A stretch of 19,904 nt of DNA from Bacteroidota bacterium (lineage in GTDB: Bacteria; Bacteroidota; Ignavibacteria; Ignavibacteriales; Ignavibacteriaceae): NCBI GenBank assembly GCA_023453665.1, contig JAEXTA010000096.1, forward strand, positions 1-19,904, written 5' to 3'. The notes beneath the pieces are model-generated. The model worked only from the letters and a program-made list of their open reading frames with translations, was not told where the DNA came from and did not search any database. A program made the position numbers and the translations under genes. The stretch's first letter is position 1, and each line of letters starts with the position of its first letter. Shown in pieces: positions 1 through 7,282 of this stretch.

Positions 1-2229
1 GATGTGCTCAGACTTTCGATGTGGGGTGCTGTTGAACTTCAGTATCAGTTAACAGTTGACCAGCAGGGTAATATTTTTATACCGACTGCGGGACAGTTTT
101 TTGTGTCCGGAACATCTTATGAATCACTCCAGCAAAAGATGACATTGTATCTTTCAAAATTTTATGAAGGACTTGCTTCTGATCCTCCAGCAATTTTTCT
201 TGATATATCTCTTGCTAAACTAAAACCGATAAAAATATTTGTAATGGGTGAAGTTGCACAGCCCGGCGGTTATAATATAAGCAGCTTTGCAACAGTGTTT
301 AATGCATTGTATGCTGTCGGCGGACCATTGCCAACCGGAAGTTTGCGTGAGATACGGGTTATAAGAAATAATAAAGTTATTGCTTCGGTTGATATTTATG
401 ATTACCTGCTTAAAGGTCAGCTTATCGGGGATGTAAGACTTCAGAACAATGATATGATTTTTATTCCGCCAAGAAAAAAAACTATTTCAGTCAGTGGTGA
501 AGTACTCAGGCCTGCAATTTACGAATTGAAAGAAGGCGAGAATCTTACAAAACTTCTTGAGTTTGCCGGAGGATTAAAAGCAACCGCGTACACAGGAAGA
601 GCACAGGTTAACCGAATTGTTCCTTTCGATAAAAGAGATAATAAATTTCTTGAAAAAGAAATCATTGATATTGATCTGAGTTCTGTAATAAAGAAACAAT
701 CCGATTTTGTTTTATACGATCAGGATTTTATTTCAATCTTTCCCATACTTGATAAGGTTGAAAACTTTGTAACTATTTCAGGATCGGTTTACAGACCGGG
801 GACTTATGAATATTCAACAGCAGGAACAATAACAGAACTGATTGACAGGGCTGAAGGTGTGCTGCCCGAAACTTATTACGGCAAAGCGGATATTATAAGA
901 ACAAGACCCGATGAGAGTTTTGAATTCTTTTCAATCGATCTTGCAAAAGCAATTGACGGCGATAATGAACACAACATAACCCTTGAACCCCGCGACCAGG
1001 TAAAGATCTATTCAATCTATGAACTTGTTGATAAAAAATTTGTTTCAATTTCAGGATATGTAAAGCAGAATGTTACACTTCCGTACGCTGACAGCCTTAC
1101 ACTTTATGATATGGTCTTTCGTGCCGGCGGTTTACAGGATCCGTTTTTCAGGGGAAGAGCCTATGTACTGCGCGGCGATCTTATAAGAGTAAATCCAGAT
1201 GGTGTAACAACACGCATAATTCCATTTGATCTTGAAAAACTTTTAAAAGACAGATCCATTAATATGTCACTGATGCCGGGAGATAAAATTTATATTTACA
1301 GTGCAAATGTTGAAAAGGAACTTGATAAATATGTTACAATTGAAGGCGAAGTAAGAACACCCGGCAGATTTACACTTAATACAAATATGACAGTGATGGA
1401 TCTAATTCTGCAGGCGGGCGGCTTTACCGAAAAAGCATTACGCACAACAGCATACATAAACAGAGTAAGACCGGGCGGATTTCCTGGTGAAAAATTATCT
1501 GAAACACATATTGTAACTCTTCCTGTAGGATTTGTTGCAGCGGATGGAATAGAGAATACCCTTGCAGATTCATCAGAATTAAATTTTACTCTTCAGCATA
1601 AAGACATTATTGTTATCAGAAAAAATCCTGACTACGAAAATCAGAGAAGAGTGCAGATTACCGGCGAAGTAAAATATCCCGGCGTTTATGTTTTAGAAAA
1701 CAGGAACCAGACTTTACTCGACTTGTTAAAAATGAGCGGCGGACCAACATCAGAAGCATTTTTATTTGGTGCAGTATTCCAAAGAAATAATACACGACTT
1801 AATGTTAACCTGGAAGAATTATATGCCGATGAAGATACCGATCTGGATGTAATACTACATGACGGCGATAATATTAACGTGCCATTTAAACCGAATACAG
1901 TTCTTATTACCGGCGAAGTTAATAACCCGGGTTTATTCAAATTCAATCCCGGCAATTCGGTTAAAGATTATATAGAAATTGCAGGCGGAGAAACAGACAG
2001 TGCAAACTATATCTTATATCATAAAGCAAACGGTGAAGCATTAAAAGTGGGATTCGGATGGTTTACGAGCAATCCCGAAGTATATGATGGTTCAACAATT
2101 AAAGTAACAAAGTGCCCGCCGCCACCGCCTGAAAGCGCCGCTGTTGATATTGGCGGAACAATAAAAGATGTTTTTGCGATTGTAGTTAGCGCAGTAACGA
2201 TTATAGTATTAGCAAACCAGTTAAAATGA
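1..2229 (+). CDS. Polysaccharide export protein with seven SLBB domains (5' truncated)
   Basis: This is a Wza-like protein expected to form or line the outer-membrane channel that exports polysaccharide. The reading frame is open from base 1 (GAT GTG CTC AGA), and DVLRLSMWG matches the middle of the polysaccharide-export domain, usually preceded by a GD dipeptide. The true start is therefore upstream and the GTG at 4 is internal. Counting Asp as residue 1, the export domain runs to about 55. It is followed by seven SLBB-type repeats, each opening with G-[ES/Y]-V and PG and closing near an A/S-GG, with the first Gly at about 83, 166, 261, 352, 449, 555 and 638. A hydrophobic segment at about 722-740 ends the protein and may be the membrane-spanning helix. 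E. coli Wza has far fewer such repeats. The gene overlaps the Wzz gene by 4 bp (ATGA), so the two are probably translationally coupled. Confidence 0.93.
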   Translation, partial: DVLRLSMWGAVELQYQLTVDQQGNIFIPTAGQFFVSGTSYESLQQKMTLYLSKFYEGLASDPPAIFLDISLAKLKPIKIFVMGEVAQPGGYNISSFATVFNALYAVGGPLPTGSLREIRVIRNNKVIASVDIYDYLLKGQLIGDVRLQNNDMIFIPPRKKTISVSGEVLRPAIYELKEGENLTKLLEFAGGLKATAYTGRAQVNRIVPFDKRDNKFLEKEIIDIDLSSVIKKQSDFVLYDQDFISIFPILDKVENFVTISGSVYRPGTYEYSTAGTITELIDRAEGVLPETYYGKADIIRTRPDESFEFFSIDLAKAIDGDNEHNITLEPRDQVKIYSIYELVDKKFVSISGYVKQNVTLPYADSLTLYDMVFRAGGLQDPFFRGRAYVLRGDLIRVNPDGVTTRIIPFDLEKLLKDRSINMSLMPGDKIYIYSANVEKELDKYVTIEGEVRTPGRFTLNTNMTVMDLILQAGGFTEKALRTTAYINRVRPGGFPGEKLSETHIVTLPVGFVAADGIENTLADSSELNFTLQHKDIIVIRKNPDYENQRRVQITGEVKYPGVYVLENRNQTLLDLLKMSGGPTSEAFLFGAVFQRNNTRLNVNLEELYADEDTDLDVILHDGDNINVPFKPNTVLITGEVNNPGLFKFNPGNSVKDYIEIAGGETDSANYILYHKANGEALKVGFGWFTSNPEVYDGSTIKVTKCPPPPPESAAVDIGGTIKDVFAIVVSAVTIIVLANQLK

Positions 2230-3281
2230 TGAATGATCCAAACCAGAATATTGATAATACCGAAATACAGGAACCTGTTGATAACAGAACAACAGAAGAA
2301 AAAATAACAGACACTGTAAATAAAGTTCGCCCATATTTTACAAGGCTGAGAGAATCCCGGAAGAAATTCCTGGTAATTAACTCGGTTGTTCTTGTGCTTA
2401 CTCTTGTTTATCTGCTGTTCCTTACCAAACCGTACTTTAACAGTTCTGTTACCATACTTCCTGAATATGGAAATAAATCAACCACACTAAGCAGGCTGAG
2501 CAGTCTTGCTGCACTTGCAGGTGTTAATGTAGGCGAAGGTGCGCCGACAGAAATTTATCAGAACCTGATAATGAGTGAAGCTGTTCTTGAACCGGTTATC
2601 TATTCAAAATATTATTCTGAAAAAGCAGGCGATTCGGTTAACCTGATACAATACTTTGAAATTGAGCCTGACAACGAGCCTCCGACAGAACTTGATAAAA
2701 GAAAAATGTTCCTGACGGCGTTTAGAGTACTTACGGAAAGAACAATTAAAACTGACCGTGACAGGCTTACAGGGATTATGACCGTTACAGTAACTGCCGG
2801 AGAATCAAAATTAGCCGCAGCACTTGCAAACAGGATAACAGGTTCGCTTGATAACTATATAAGAACTAAAAGAAAATCATTTGCGTCGGAACAAAGATAC
2901 TATCTTGAAAAAAGGACCGAACAGGTAAAAGATTCACTTACTTCAGCCGAACTTGCACTAAAAAATTTCAGGGAACAGAACAGAGTGGTTGGACAGTCGC
3001 CGCAATTGATGCTTGAACAGGCAAGAATGATGCGCGACCTGGAAATACTCCAGGAAGTTTTTATCGAACTTACAAAGCAGCTTGAAATTGCGAAGATCGA
3101 TGAGATTAAAGAAACACCGGTTGTAAATATTAAAGAAGAAGCTAAAGACCCTGTTATTAAAGCGGGTCCCAGCCGTGCAAGAAGCCTTATAATTATTATG
3201 TTCCTTTCACTGGCGGCAACAGGTTTATATTATATGTTTAAACCACAGTTGATGGTCCTCAGGAATGCAATTAAAAAGTAG
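2226..3281 (+). CDS. Wzz/GNVR-type polysaccharide chain-length regulator
   Basis: This is an inner-membrane polysaccharide co-polymerase of the Wzz family, which sets chain length and contacts the export channel. The cytoplasmic N-terminus is acidic and polar (residues 1-45). A first transmembrane helix lies at about 48-66 and ends in TKPYF. A periplasmic region follows, with a charged, coiled-coil-prone stretch at about 215-290, and a second transmembrane helix at about 320-337 is followed by a short basic tail. This TM-periplasm-TM plan is the family signature, and 351 residues is normal for the kinase-less form. No Walker motifs or tyrosine cluster are present, so any BY-kinase must be encoded elsewhere. 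The ATG at 2226 overlaps the upstream stop. A second ATG follows immediately at 2229 and could also be used. Confidence 0.9.
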   Translation: MMNDPNQNIDNTEIQEPVDNRTTEEKITDTVNKVRPYFTRLRESRKKFLVINSVVLVLTLVYLLFLTKPYFNSSVTILPEYGNKSTTLSRLSSLAALAGVNVGEGAPTEIYQNLIMSEAVLEPVIYSKYYSEKAGDSVNLIQYFEIEPDNEPPTELDKRKMFLTAFRVLTERTIKTDRDRLTGIMTVTVTAGESKLAAALANRITGSLDNYIRTKRKSFASEQRYYLEKRTEQVKDSLTSAELALKNFREQNRVVGQSPQLMLEQARMMRDLEILQEVFIELTKQLEIAKIDEIKETPVVNIKEEAKDPVIKAGPSRARSLIIIMFLSLAATGLYYMFKPQLMVLRNAIKK

Positions 3282-3290
3282 GGTAGTCTT

Positions 3291-3596
3291 ATGAATAAAA
3301 AAGCTATATACTGGAGCTATGCTGAAACACCTAAAAAAGACTGCATAATTATTGAGCATACATTAAGATATTCTGATGTCGATGAGATAAAAGATATAAT
3401 TAATAAATACGGCATAGAAAAATGTACAGCCGTTTGGGAGAGAACAATGATCCCGGACAAACGGATAAAGAAACTAAATTATTTCCTGGCTAAGTTCATT
3501 TTTGAAGTAGCTTCCGACGACAATTCGGTTATTGCTTACTTCCTTTTGCATGGTAAGACACGAGCAGAACGCATAAATGAAATTTTTAACAGATAA
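3291..3596 (+). CDS. Small partner of the AbiEii-like toxin (putative antitoxin)
   Basis: A 101-residue soluble protein that begins nine bases after the Wzz stop. I do not recognise it with certainty. The order of features (a YW near the N-terminus, a KKD..IIE helix, a YGIEKC segment, then a KLNYFLAKF helix) resembles the small DUF6922-type proteins often encoded directly before AbiEii/AbiGii nucleotidyltransferases. That family name is from memory. Its last 20 bp overlap the toxin-like gene, as expected for a co-translated toxin-antitoxin pair. No helix-turn-helix is obvious to me. If this is an antitoxin, it would neutralise the downstream nucleotidyltransferase and perhaps repress the pair; both roles are inferred from position. 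Confidence 0.65.
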   Translation: MNKKAIYWSYAETPKKDCIIIEHTLRYSDVDEIKDIINKYGIEKCTAVWERTMIPDKRIKKLNYFLAKFIFEVASDDNSVIAYFLLHGKTRAERINEIFNR

Positions 3597-4203
3597 AACA
3601 GAAATCGTTTTTAAGGAATTATCACAATCTGCTTTCATAAACCAATTTACGTTTGTTGGCGGCAGCGCAATTGCATTTTATCTGCAGCACAGATTATCTG
3701 AAGATCTTGATTTTTTCTATTGGGAATCACAACTCCCGCAGGGTACAAACGAATTCATCAAAGATATATCTAAACACAATAATGTTGTGTTAGGAAACTT
3801 ATCATCAACATATATAGATTTATTTATAAACGATATTAAAGTTACTTTGTTTGCCAATGATTGGTTTGTGCTTAAAGAGAACAGAACAAATGTACTGGGA
3901 AATATTTTCGCTGCAGATTTAAAAATACTTTGTGCTATGAAAATAAATGTGCTTTCACTCCGGGCAAAATTCCGTGATTATTATGATCTGTATGTTTTGA
4001 ACAAGAGTAAATTCAGCATTAAAGATATGTATAACATTTCCACTCAATACATACCCGGAATGACAAAAAAGATATTTAGTATGCAGCTTTCTTTCATAGA
4101 TGATATTGAAGATGAAAACATTTTACACCTTAAACCTCAGTACGATGTGAACCTGCATGACATCCAAAGACATTTCGATATCAACCTGAAAAAATTTATT
4201 TAA
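3577..4203 (+). CDS. AbiEii/AbiGii-family nucleotidyltransferase, toxin-like
   Basis: The protein belongs to the nucleotidyltransferase fold used by AbiEii/AbiGii toxins. Visible signatures are VGGSAIAFYL (GGS at residues 28-30), followed by H-R-L-S-E-D-L-D-F, whose Asp43 and Asp45 are the expected metal-binding pair. A later helix carries the K-x-RDYYDLY signature typical of the family at about 128-138. The length of 208 residues is within the shorter branch of the family. In characterised members the enzyme transfers nucleotides to RNA targets such as tRNA and arrests growth, acting in phage abortive infection. That activity is not demonstrated here. The start overlaps the preceding small gene by 20 bp, so the two form a two-gene cassette inside a polysaccharide locus. 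Confidence 0.85.
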   Translation: MKFLTDKTEIVFKELSQSAFINQFTFVGGSAIAFYLQHRLSEDLDFFYWESQLPQGTNEFIKDISKHNNVVLGNLSSTYIDLFINDIKVTLFANDWFVLKENRTNVLGNIFAADLKILCAMKINVLSLRAKFRDYYDLYVLNKSKFSIKDMYNISTQYIPGMTKKIFSMQLSFIDDIEDENILHLKPQYDVNLHDIQRHFDINLKKFI

Positions 4204-4210
4204 ATAAATT
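4193..4210. repeat. 18-bp perfect AT-only palindrome at the end of the AbiEii-like gene
   Basis: A perfect palindrome, AATTTATTT followed by AAATAAATT, spans the last codons and TAA stop of the nucleotidyltransferase gene. It contains no G or C, so it would make only a weak hairpin. It could be a weak terminator, a protein site or chance in AT-rich DNA. The following 65 bases up to the next gene show nothing else recognisable. Confidence 0.3.
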
Positions 4211-4275
4211 CGTAAGTGTTTTTGTTTCATTAAACTACTAACAACCTTATTCCACTTTCTAATAATCTTCAATCG

Positions 4276-5502
4276 TTGAATAAAAGTATCACGGGGTTCT
4301 ACAAGGGTATATTCACTATACCCAATTTTTTTTTAATCGGTACCACAATTGTCTCTCAAAAGTTAATCCTGGTGCTGATCGCATATTTTTTTACAGGGTT
4401 ACAGTACAATACATTCAATAAAGCATACTACACTGCATCTATGCTTATTATATTCGGTACGCTTGGATTTGAATATGCTCTGACAAGATTAAACACAACC
4501 ATTAAATGGGTTGCTGCAGGTGTTATTATAAATATTTCCACAACCTTCAGTATTTTATATTTCCTTTCAGAACCATTTAATAATTTGTACCAGGTCATTT
4601 CTGTATTTGTATATGCGTTGTTTGCCTGCCTCGGCGGAATTTTTACATTCCAGTACCTGTTCAACGGAAAAATAAAAATGTATGTGATTATGATGATCAC
4701 AAATGCCTGCCTTCATTTATCTGTAATTCCCATAGTAAAATTTTTTGACGTGGATATTTTTTTAATCTTCCCGTTTATAACACTTACCTGGTTTTTAACC
4801 GGCTTCAAAAGATTTAAAAACTTTAATACTGAACAGAATAAAATTAAAATCAGTATAACAGAGGGAAACACTGAACTAAAGTCACTTTACAAACTGGGCA
4901 TTACAACATTTGCAATTAACAGTGCTGTATCGCTCGCACTTGTTGCAGATAAGTACATTGTGAATCATTACTTCCCGATGGAAACGGCAAATGCTTATAC
5001 TTTTTCGTGGGGACTAATAGCGCCCATATTCTACATCGGCAATCTGGTTGAAAAACTTATATACAGTTCAACATCTAAAGAATCGATGAAAGTTTTTACC
5101 AAAGCTTTTATAATTCTGCTTCTGCTGATCGCAGTTTATTCAATATCACTGATAAGCATTGTCAACATTATGCCCGGTGTTGTGCCCGGTTCTGTTAACC
5201 CCGGTCTGTTTTTACAGGTCATCAGTTTTATGATAACAGGTTATGCTGTTTATGCGGTTATTAACTTCCCGGTAAACGGGTTCCTTTTCAAATTTGCGGA
5301 AGTATCAAAACAGAAAAAGATTGCGGCGTCCTATGTACTAATACTTGTGATCATTCCACTGTTATTCTTTTCGATAAAAGGAAGTTTTATAATAACAGAT
5401 TATAAAATTCTTTTGATGCTTATCTGGACATATATTTTTACGCTTGTAATTGTAAAAACATTGGTGGTTTTCTTTCCAAAAGCAGCGGCTGTAAAAAAAT
5501 AA
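4276..5502 (+). CDS. Polytopic membrane protein, probable Wzx-like flippase
   Basis: A 408-residue, strongly hydrophobic protein with about 12 predicted transmembrane segments separated by short basic loops, and only one longer loop at about 175-205. The size and helix pattern fit the MOP/polysaccharide-synthesis membrane family that flips lipid-linked glycans. No diagnostic motif separates it from other MOP exporters. The start is a TTG at 4276. The frame is open back only to a TAA at 4231 and contains no ATG or GTG in between, and I see no clear Shine-Dalgarno site. It lies between the toxin-like cassette and a polymerase/ligase candidate. A more typical Wzx sits at 10873, so the two may serve different glycans. 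Confidence 0.75.
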   Translation: MNKSITGFYKGIFTIPNFFLIGTTIVSQKLILVLIAYFFTGLQYNTFNKAYYTASMLIIFGTLGFEYALTRLNTTIKWVAAGVIINISTTFSILYFLSEPFNNLYQVISVFVYALFACLGGIFTFQYLFNGKIKMYVIMMITNACLHLSVIPIVKFFDVDIFLIFPFITLTWFLTGFKRFKNFNTEQNKIKISITEGNTELKSLYKLGITTFAINSAVSLALVADKYIVNHYFPMETANAYTFSWGLIAPIFYIGNLVEKLIYSSTSKESMKVFTKAFIILLLLIAVYSISLISIVNIMPGVVPGSVNPGLFLQVISFMITGYAVYAVINFPVNGFLFKFAEVSKQKKIAASYVLILVIIPLLFFSIKGSFIITDYKILLMLIWTYIFTLVIVKTLVVFFPKAAAVKK

Positions 5503-5522
5503 GAAGAAATTAAAGTAACAAT

Positions 5523-5590
5523 TCACGCAAAGTCGCAGAGACGCAAAGTTTTATAATCAATTATCTTTGCGGCTTAGCGTCTTCGCGGGA
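5523..5590. repeat. Imperfect 26-bp inverted repeat (REP/MITE-like element)
   Basis: The left arm (5523-5548) and right arm (5565-5590) are inverted copies identical at 20 of 26 positions, separated by a 16-bp AT-rich loop. The left arm contains ACGCAAAG and the right arm CTTTGCGG. The arms are more GC-rich than their surroundings and could form a strong RNA stem. The right arm reads as if coding (TTG CGG CTT AGC GTC TTC) in frame with the next gene, which makes a spurious N-terminal extension. From memory, similar GCAAAG-containing palindromes are dispersed in genomes of this phylum, but I see only this copy here. Confidence 0.75.
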
Positions 5591-5614
5591 AATAAATTTC
5601 AATATGCTCATTCG

Positions 5615-6877
5615 ATGAAAAATCATCTGAATAAAATAATCTCCTTCATCGTTCCGCTTACGGCAATGCTTATAATTACACGCGCATTCCCCGTGTTAAG
5701 CTTTTTTTACTATGGCGTACCTCTAATTCTTTTTCTTACTCTTATTCTTACTCTTTACCGTTCCTTGTTAAAAAAAGAAACAATACTCAGCAAAGAATTA
5801 AAGCTGCTGCTGCTGATGATTACAGCTTTCGGTGTGTGGGCTGCTGTAACTGCGCTGTGGTCTTCACATCCCGGAGTATCATTATCACGTGCGGGATATT
5901 TTTTTCTTATTTCAGTTTCACCCCTGATACTGGGTTATATGTGGCGGAAGGAAAACAAAAGTGACCTGTTCGGATTTCTTCTTCCGGCTAACATAATGGT
6001 TGTTATAGTGAGCCTGTATTCACTGTTAACTTCAAATCCCGAAGATGCATGGACAGGCGGACACGGAATGGGATTTATGGGTTATGCCGGTCATCAGAAT
6101 ACACTCGCTTCTGCGGTAGTGTTTACAATACCTGCAGTAATTTATCCGCTGGTTAAATTCTTTTCTGAAAAAAGATTGAAAGATGAAAACAATACTACTA
6201 GTCAACTTACGGTTTTGCAATTAGTTTTTTTCATCATCCTTCTTACTCTTAATCTTTATCTTGTTCTCATCACCGTCTCACGCGGAGCTGTGCTCACACT
6301 TATTGTGCTTGCCGGAGTATTTGTTCTTCTGAACTTCAGACTAAGAACGATAGCATTAACAATGCTGATTGCCTCAGTTATGATCACGGTACTTTATTTC
6401 TCAAGTGAACAGTTCCGTAATTTTACATTCAAGACGGAGAACACAATCGGAGACAGGCGGAAGATAAACATCAACGCTACAATTGAAGCTGCAAACAAAG
6501 GCGGACTTTTCGGGATTGGCTACGGCATCAGCGCAACACCGTCAGATACACTTACACGCGGAAGAATTCTCGGTGATGAAAAAAGATTCGACAGGGAAAA
6601 GATGATTAGCTCACTGGCACTTATTGAAGAGACCGGTTATGCGGGACTAACTTTATTTCTTCTGCCGATAATATTTGTTTTGATAAAACTATTTAAAAGA
6701 TATTCTGAATCAAAAAAACTTCCTTCGCCAATATCCCTTACCGTGCAGACTGAAACTGCATTCGCGATTGCTGTACTTGCCGCACTAATTTTCCACGCGC
6801 AGATTGAAGGCTGGTGGGTGGGAGTGGGATCGGTGCAGCTACCAACTCTTTTTTTAGTTATGAGTTCAGAGTTATGA
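5615..6877 (+). CDS. O-antigen ligase/polymerase-like membrane protein (Wzy/WaaL superfamily), first copy
   Basis: A 420-residue membrane protein with about 11-12 hydrophobic segments, a SRGA motif at about 222-225 (Arg223), and a large loop followed by GLFGIGYGI and an ALIEETGYAGL helix. This arrangement is typical of the O-antigen ligase/polymerase superfamily (PF04932-type), which moves glycan chains from lipid carriers. I chose the ATG at 5615. The frame extends in-phase to a TTG at 5567, but those 16 codons lie mostly in the inverted repeat at 5523-5590 and are not family-like. The last residues (VMSSEL) and the TGA stop are read from the repeat at 6852-6890, so the natural C-terminus may have been replaced. 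Polymerase and ligase cannot be told apart by eye. Confidence 0.83.
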   Translation: MKNHLNKIISFIVPLTAMLIITRAFPVLSFFYYGVPLILFLTLILTLYRSLLKKETILSKELKLLLLMITAFGVWAAVTALWSSHPGVSLSRAGYFFLISVSPLILGYMWRKENKSDLFGFLLPANIMVVIVSLYSLLTSNPEDAWTGGHGMGFMGYAGHQNTLASAVVFTIPAVIYPLVKFFSEKRLKDENNTTSQLTVLQLVFFIILLTLNLYLVLITVSRGAVLTLIVLAGVFVLLNFRLRTIALTMLIASVMITVLYFSSEQFRNFTFKTENTIGDRRKININATIEAANKGGLFGIGYGISATPSDTLTRGRILGDEKRFDREKMISSLALIEETGYAGLTLFLLPIIFVLIKLFKRYSESKKLPSPISLTVQTETAFAIAVLAALIFHAQIEGWWVGVGSVQLPTLFLVMSSEL

Positions 6878-6890
6878 GTTATGAATTATG
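6852..6890 (+). repeat. Repeat copy A: left inverted repeat of the four-helix-bundle gene
   Basis: Contains two direct copies of AGTTATGAGTT (6856-6866 and 6870-6880). Ungapped against the reverse complement of copy B (7244-7282), about 30 of 37 positions agree, including a perfect 14-bp core (AGAGTTATGAGTTA, 6868-6881). The copy includes the stop of the upstream membrane protein gene and the ATG of the four-helix-bundle gene. Confidence 0.75.
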
Positions 6891-7235
6891 AAAAGTATTG
6901 TATCTGAAAAATCATTTCAATTTGCATTAGATATTATCAGACTTTATAAAGAATTAAAAAGTAAAAACGAATTCGTACTTTCGAAACAAATATTAAGAAG
7001 CGGAACAAGCATAGGTGCTAACACAGAAGAAGCAGTTTCAGCACAAAGCAGAAAAGATTTCATTAACAAGATGTCAATAGCATTGAAGGAAGCAAGGGAG
7101 ACACATTATTGGTTAAGACTTTTAAATGAAAGTAAATTAGTTGAGACGGACTGCTCAAAATTTTTATCAGCTAACGAAGAACTAATAAAAATCCTTTCTT
7201 CAATTATTAAAACATCAAAAGAAAATCCCGGATAA
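6888..7235 (+). CDS. Four-helix-bundle protein (23S rRNA intervening-sequence protein family)
   Basis: A 115-residue, all-helical protein with the hallmarks of the S23/four-helix-bundle family (PF05635, TIGR02436). These are an early FALDIIRLYKEL helix, the turn Q-I-L-R-S-G-T-S-I-G-A-N at about 45-56, E-E-A-V-S-A-Q-S-R-K-D-F, and E-A-R-E-T-H-Y-W-L-R-L-L in the third helix. Relatives were first found in intervening sequences of 23S rRNA genes, and the Avd protein of diversity-generating retroelements is a homologue. The function of stand-alone copies is unknown. Here it is not in an rRNA gene: it sits between two polysaccharide genes, and inverted copies of one repeat abut it on both sides, consistent with a small mobile cassette. 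No transposase or reverse transcriptase is nearby. Confidence 0.92.
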   Translation: MKSIVSEKSFQFALDIIRLYKELKSKNEFVLSKQILRSGTSIGANTEEAVSAQSRKDFINKMSIALKEARETHYWLRLLNESKLVETDCSKFLSANEELIKILSSIIKTSKENPG

Positions 7236-7243
7236 TTCGAATT

Positions 7244-7282
7244 CAACTCCTAACTCATAACTCTTAACTCTCAACTAACAAA
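7244..7282 (-). repeat. Repeat copy B: between the four-helix-bundle gene and asnB, inverted
   Basis: This is the reverse-orientation copy, with core TAACTCATAACTCT (7251-7264). It pairs with copy A on its left and with copy C (9182-9207) on its right, to which 23 of 26 aligned positions agree. It ends exactly one base before the GTG start of asnB, so it occupies the whole of that gene's translation-initiation region and no Shine-Dalgarno site is visible. Confidence 0.75.

Noticed and set aside
1686..1955. 89-codon open frame on the - strand inside the SLBB protein gene
   Set aside because: It is antisense to conserved SLBB repeats and has no recognisable motif.
4193..4210. Rho-independent terminator after the AbiEii-like gene
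   Set aside because: The palindrome has no G or C, so its stem would be weak, and there is no following T-run. It is kept only as a palindrome.
5567..5614. TTG-initiated N-terminal extension of the first polymerase/ligase gene
   Set aside because: These codons lie mostly in the right arm of an inverted repeat; the ATG at 5615 precedes the first membrane helix as expected.
6888..7235. Diversity-generating retroelement (the four-helix gene as Avd)
   Set aside because: No reverse transcriptase or template/variable repeat pair is visible nearby; the protein is better called a stand-alone family member.
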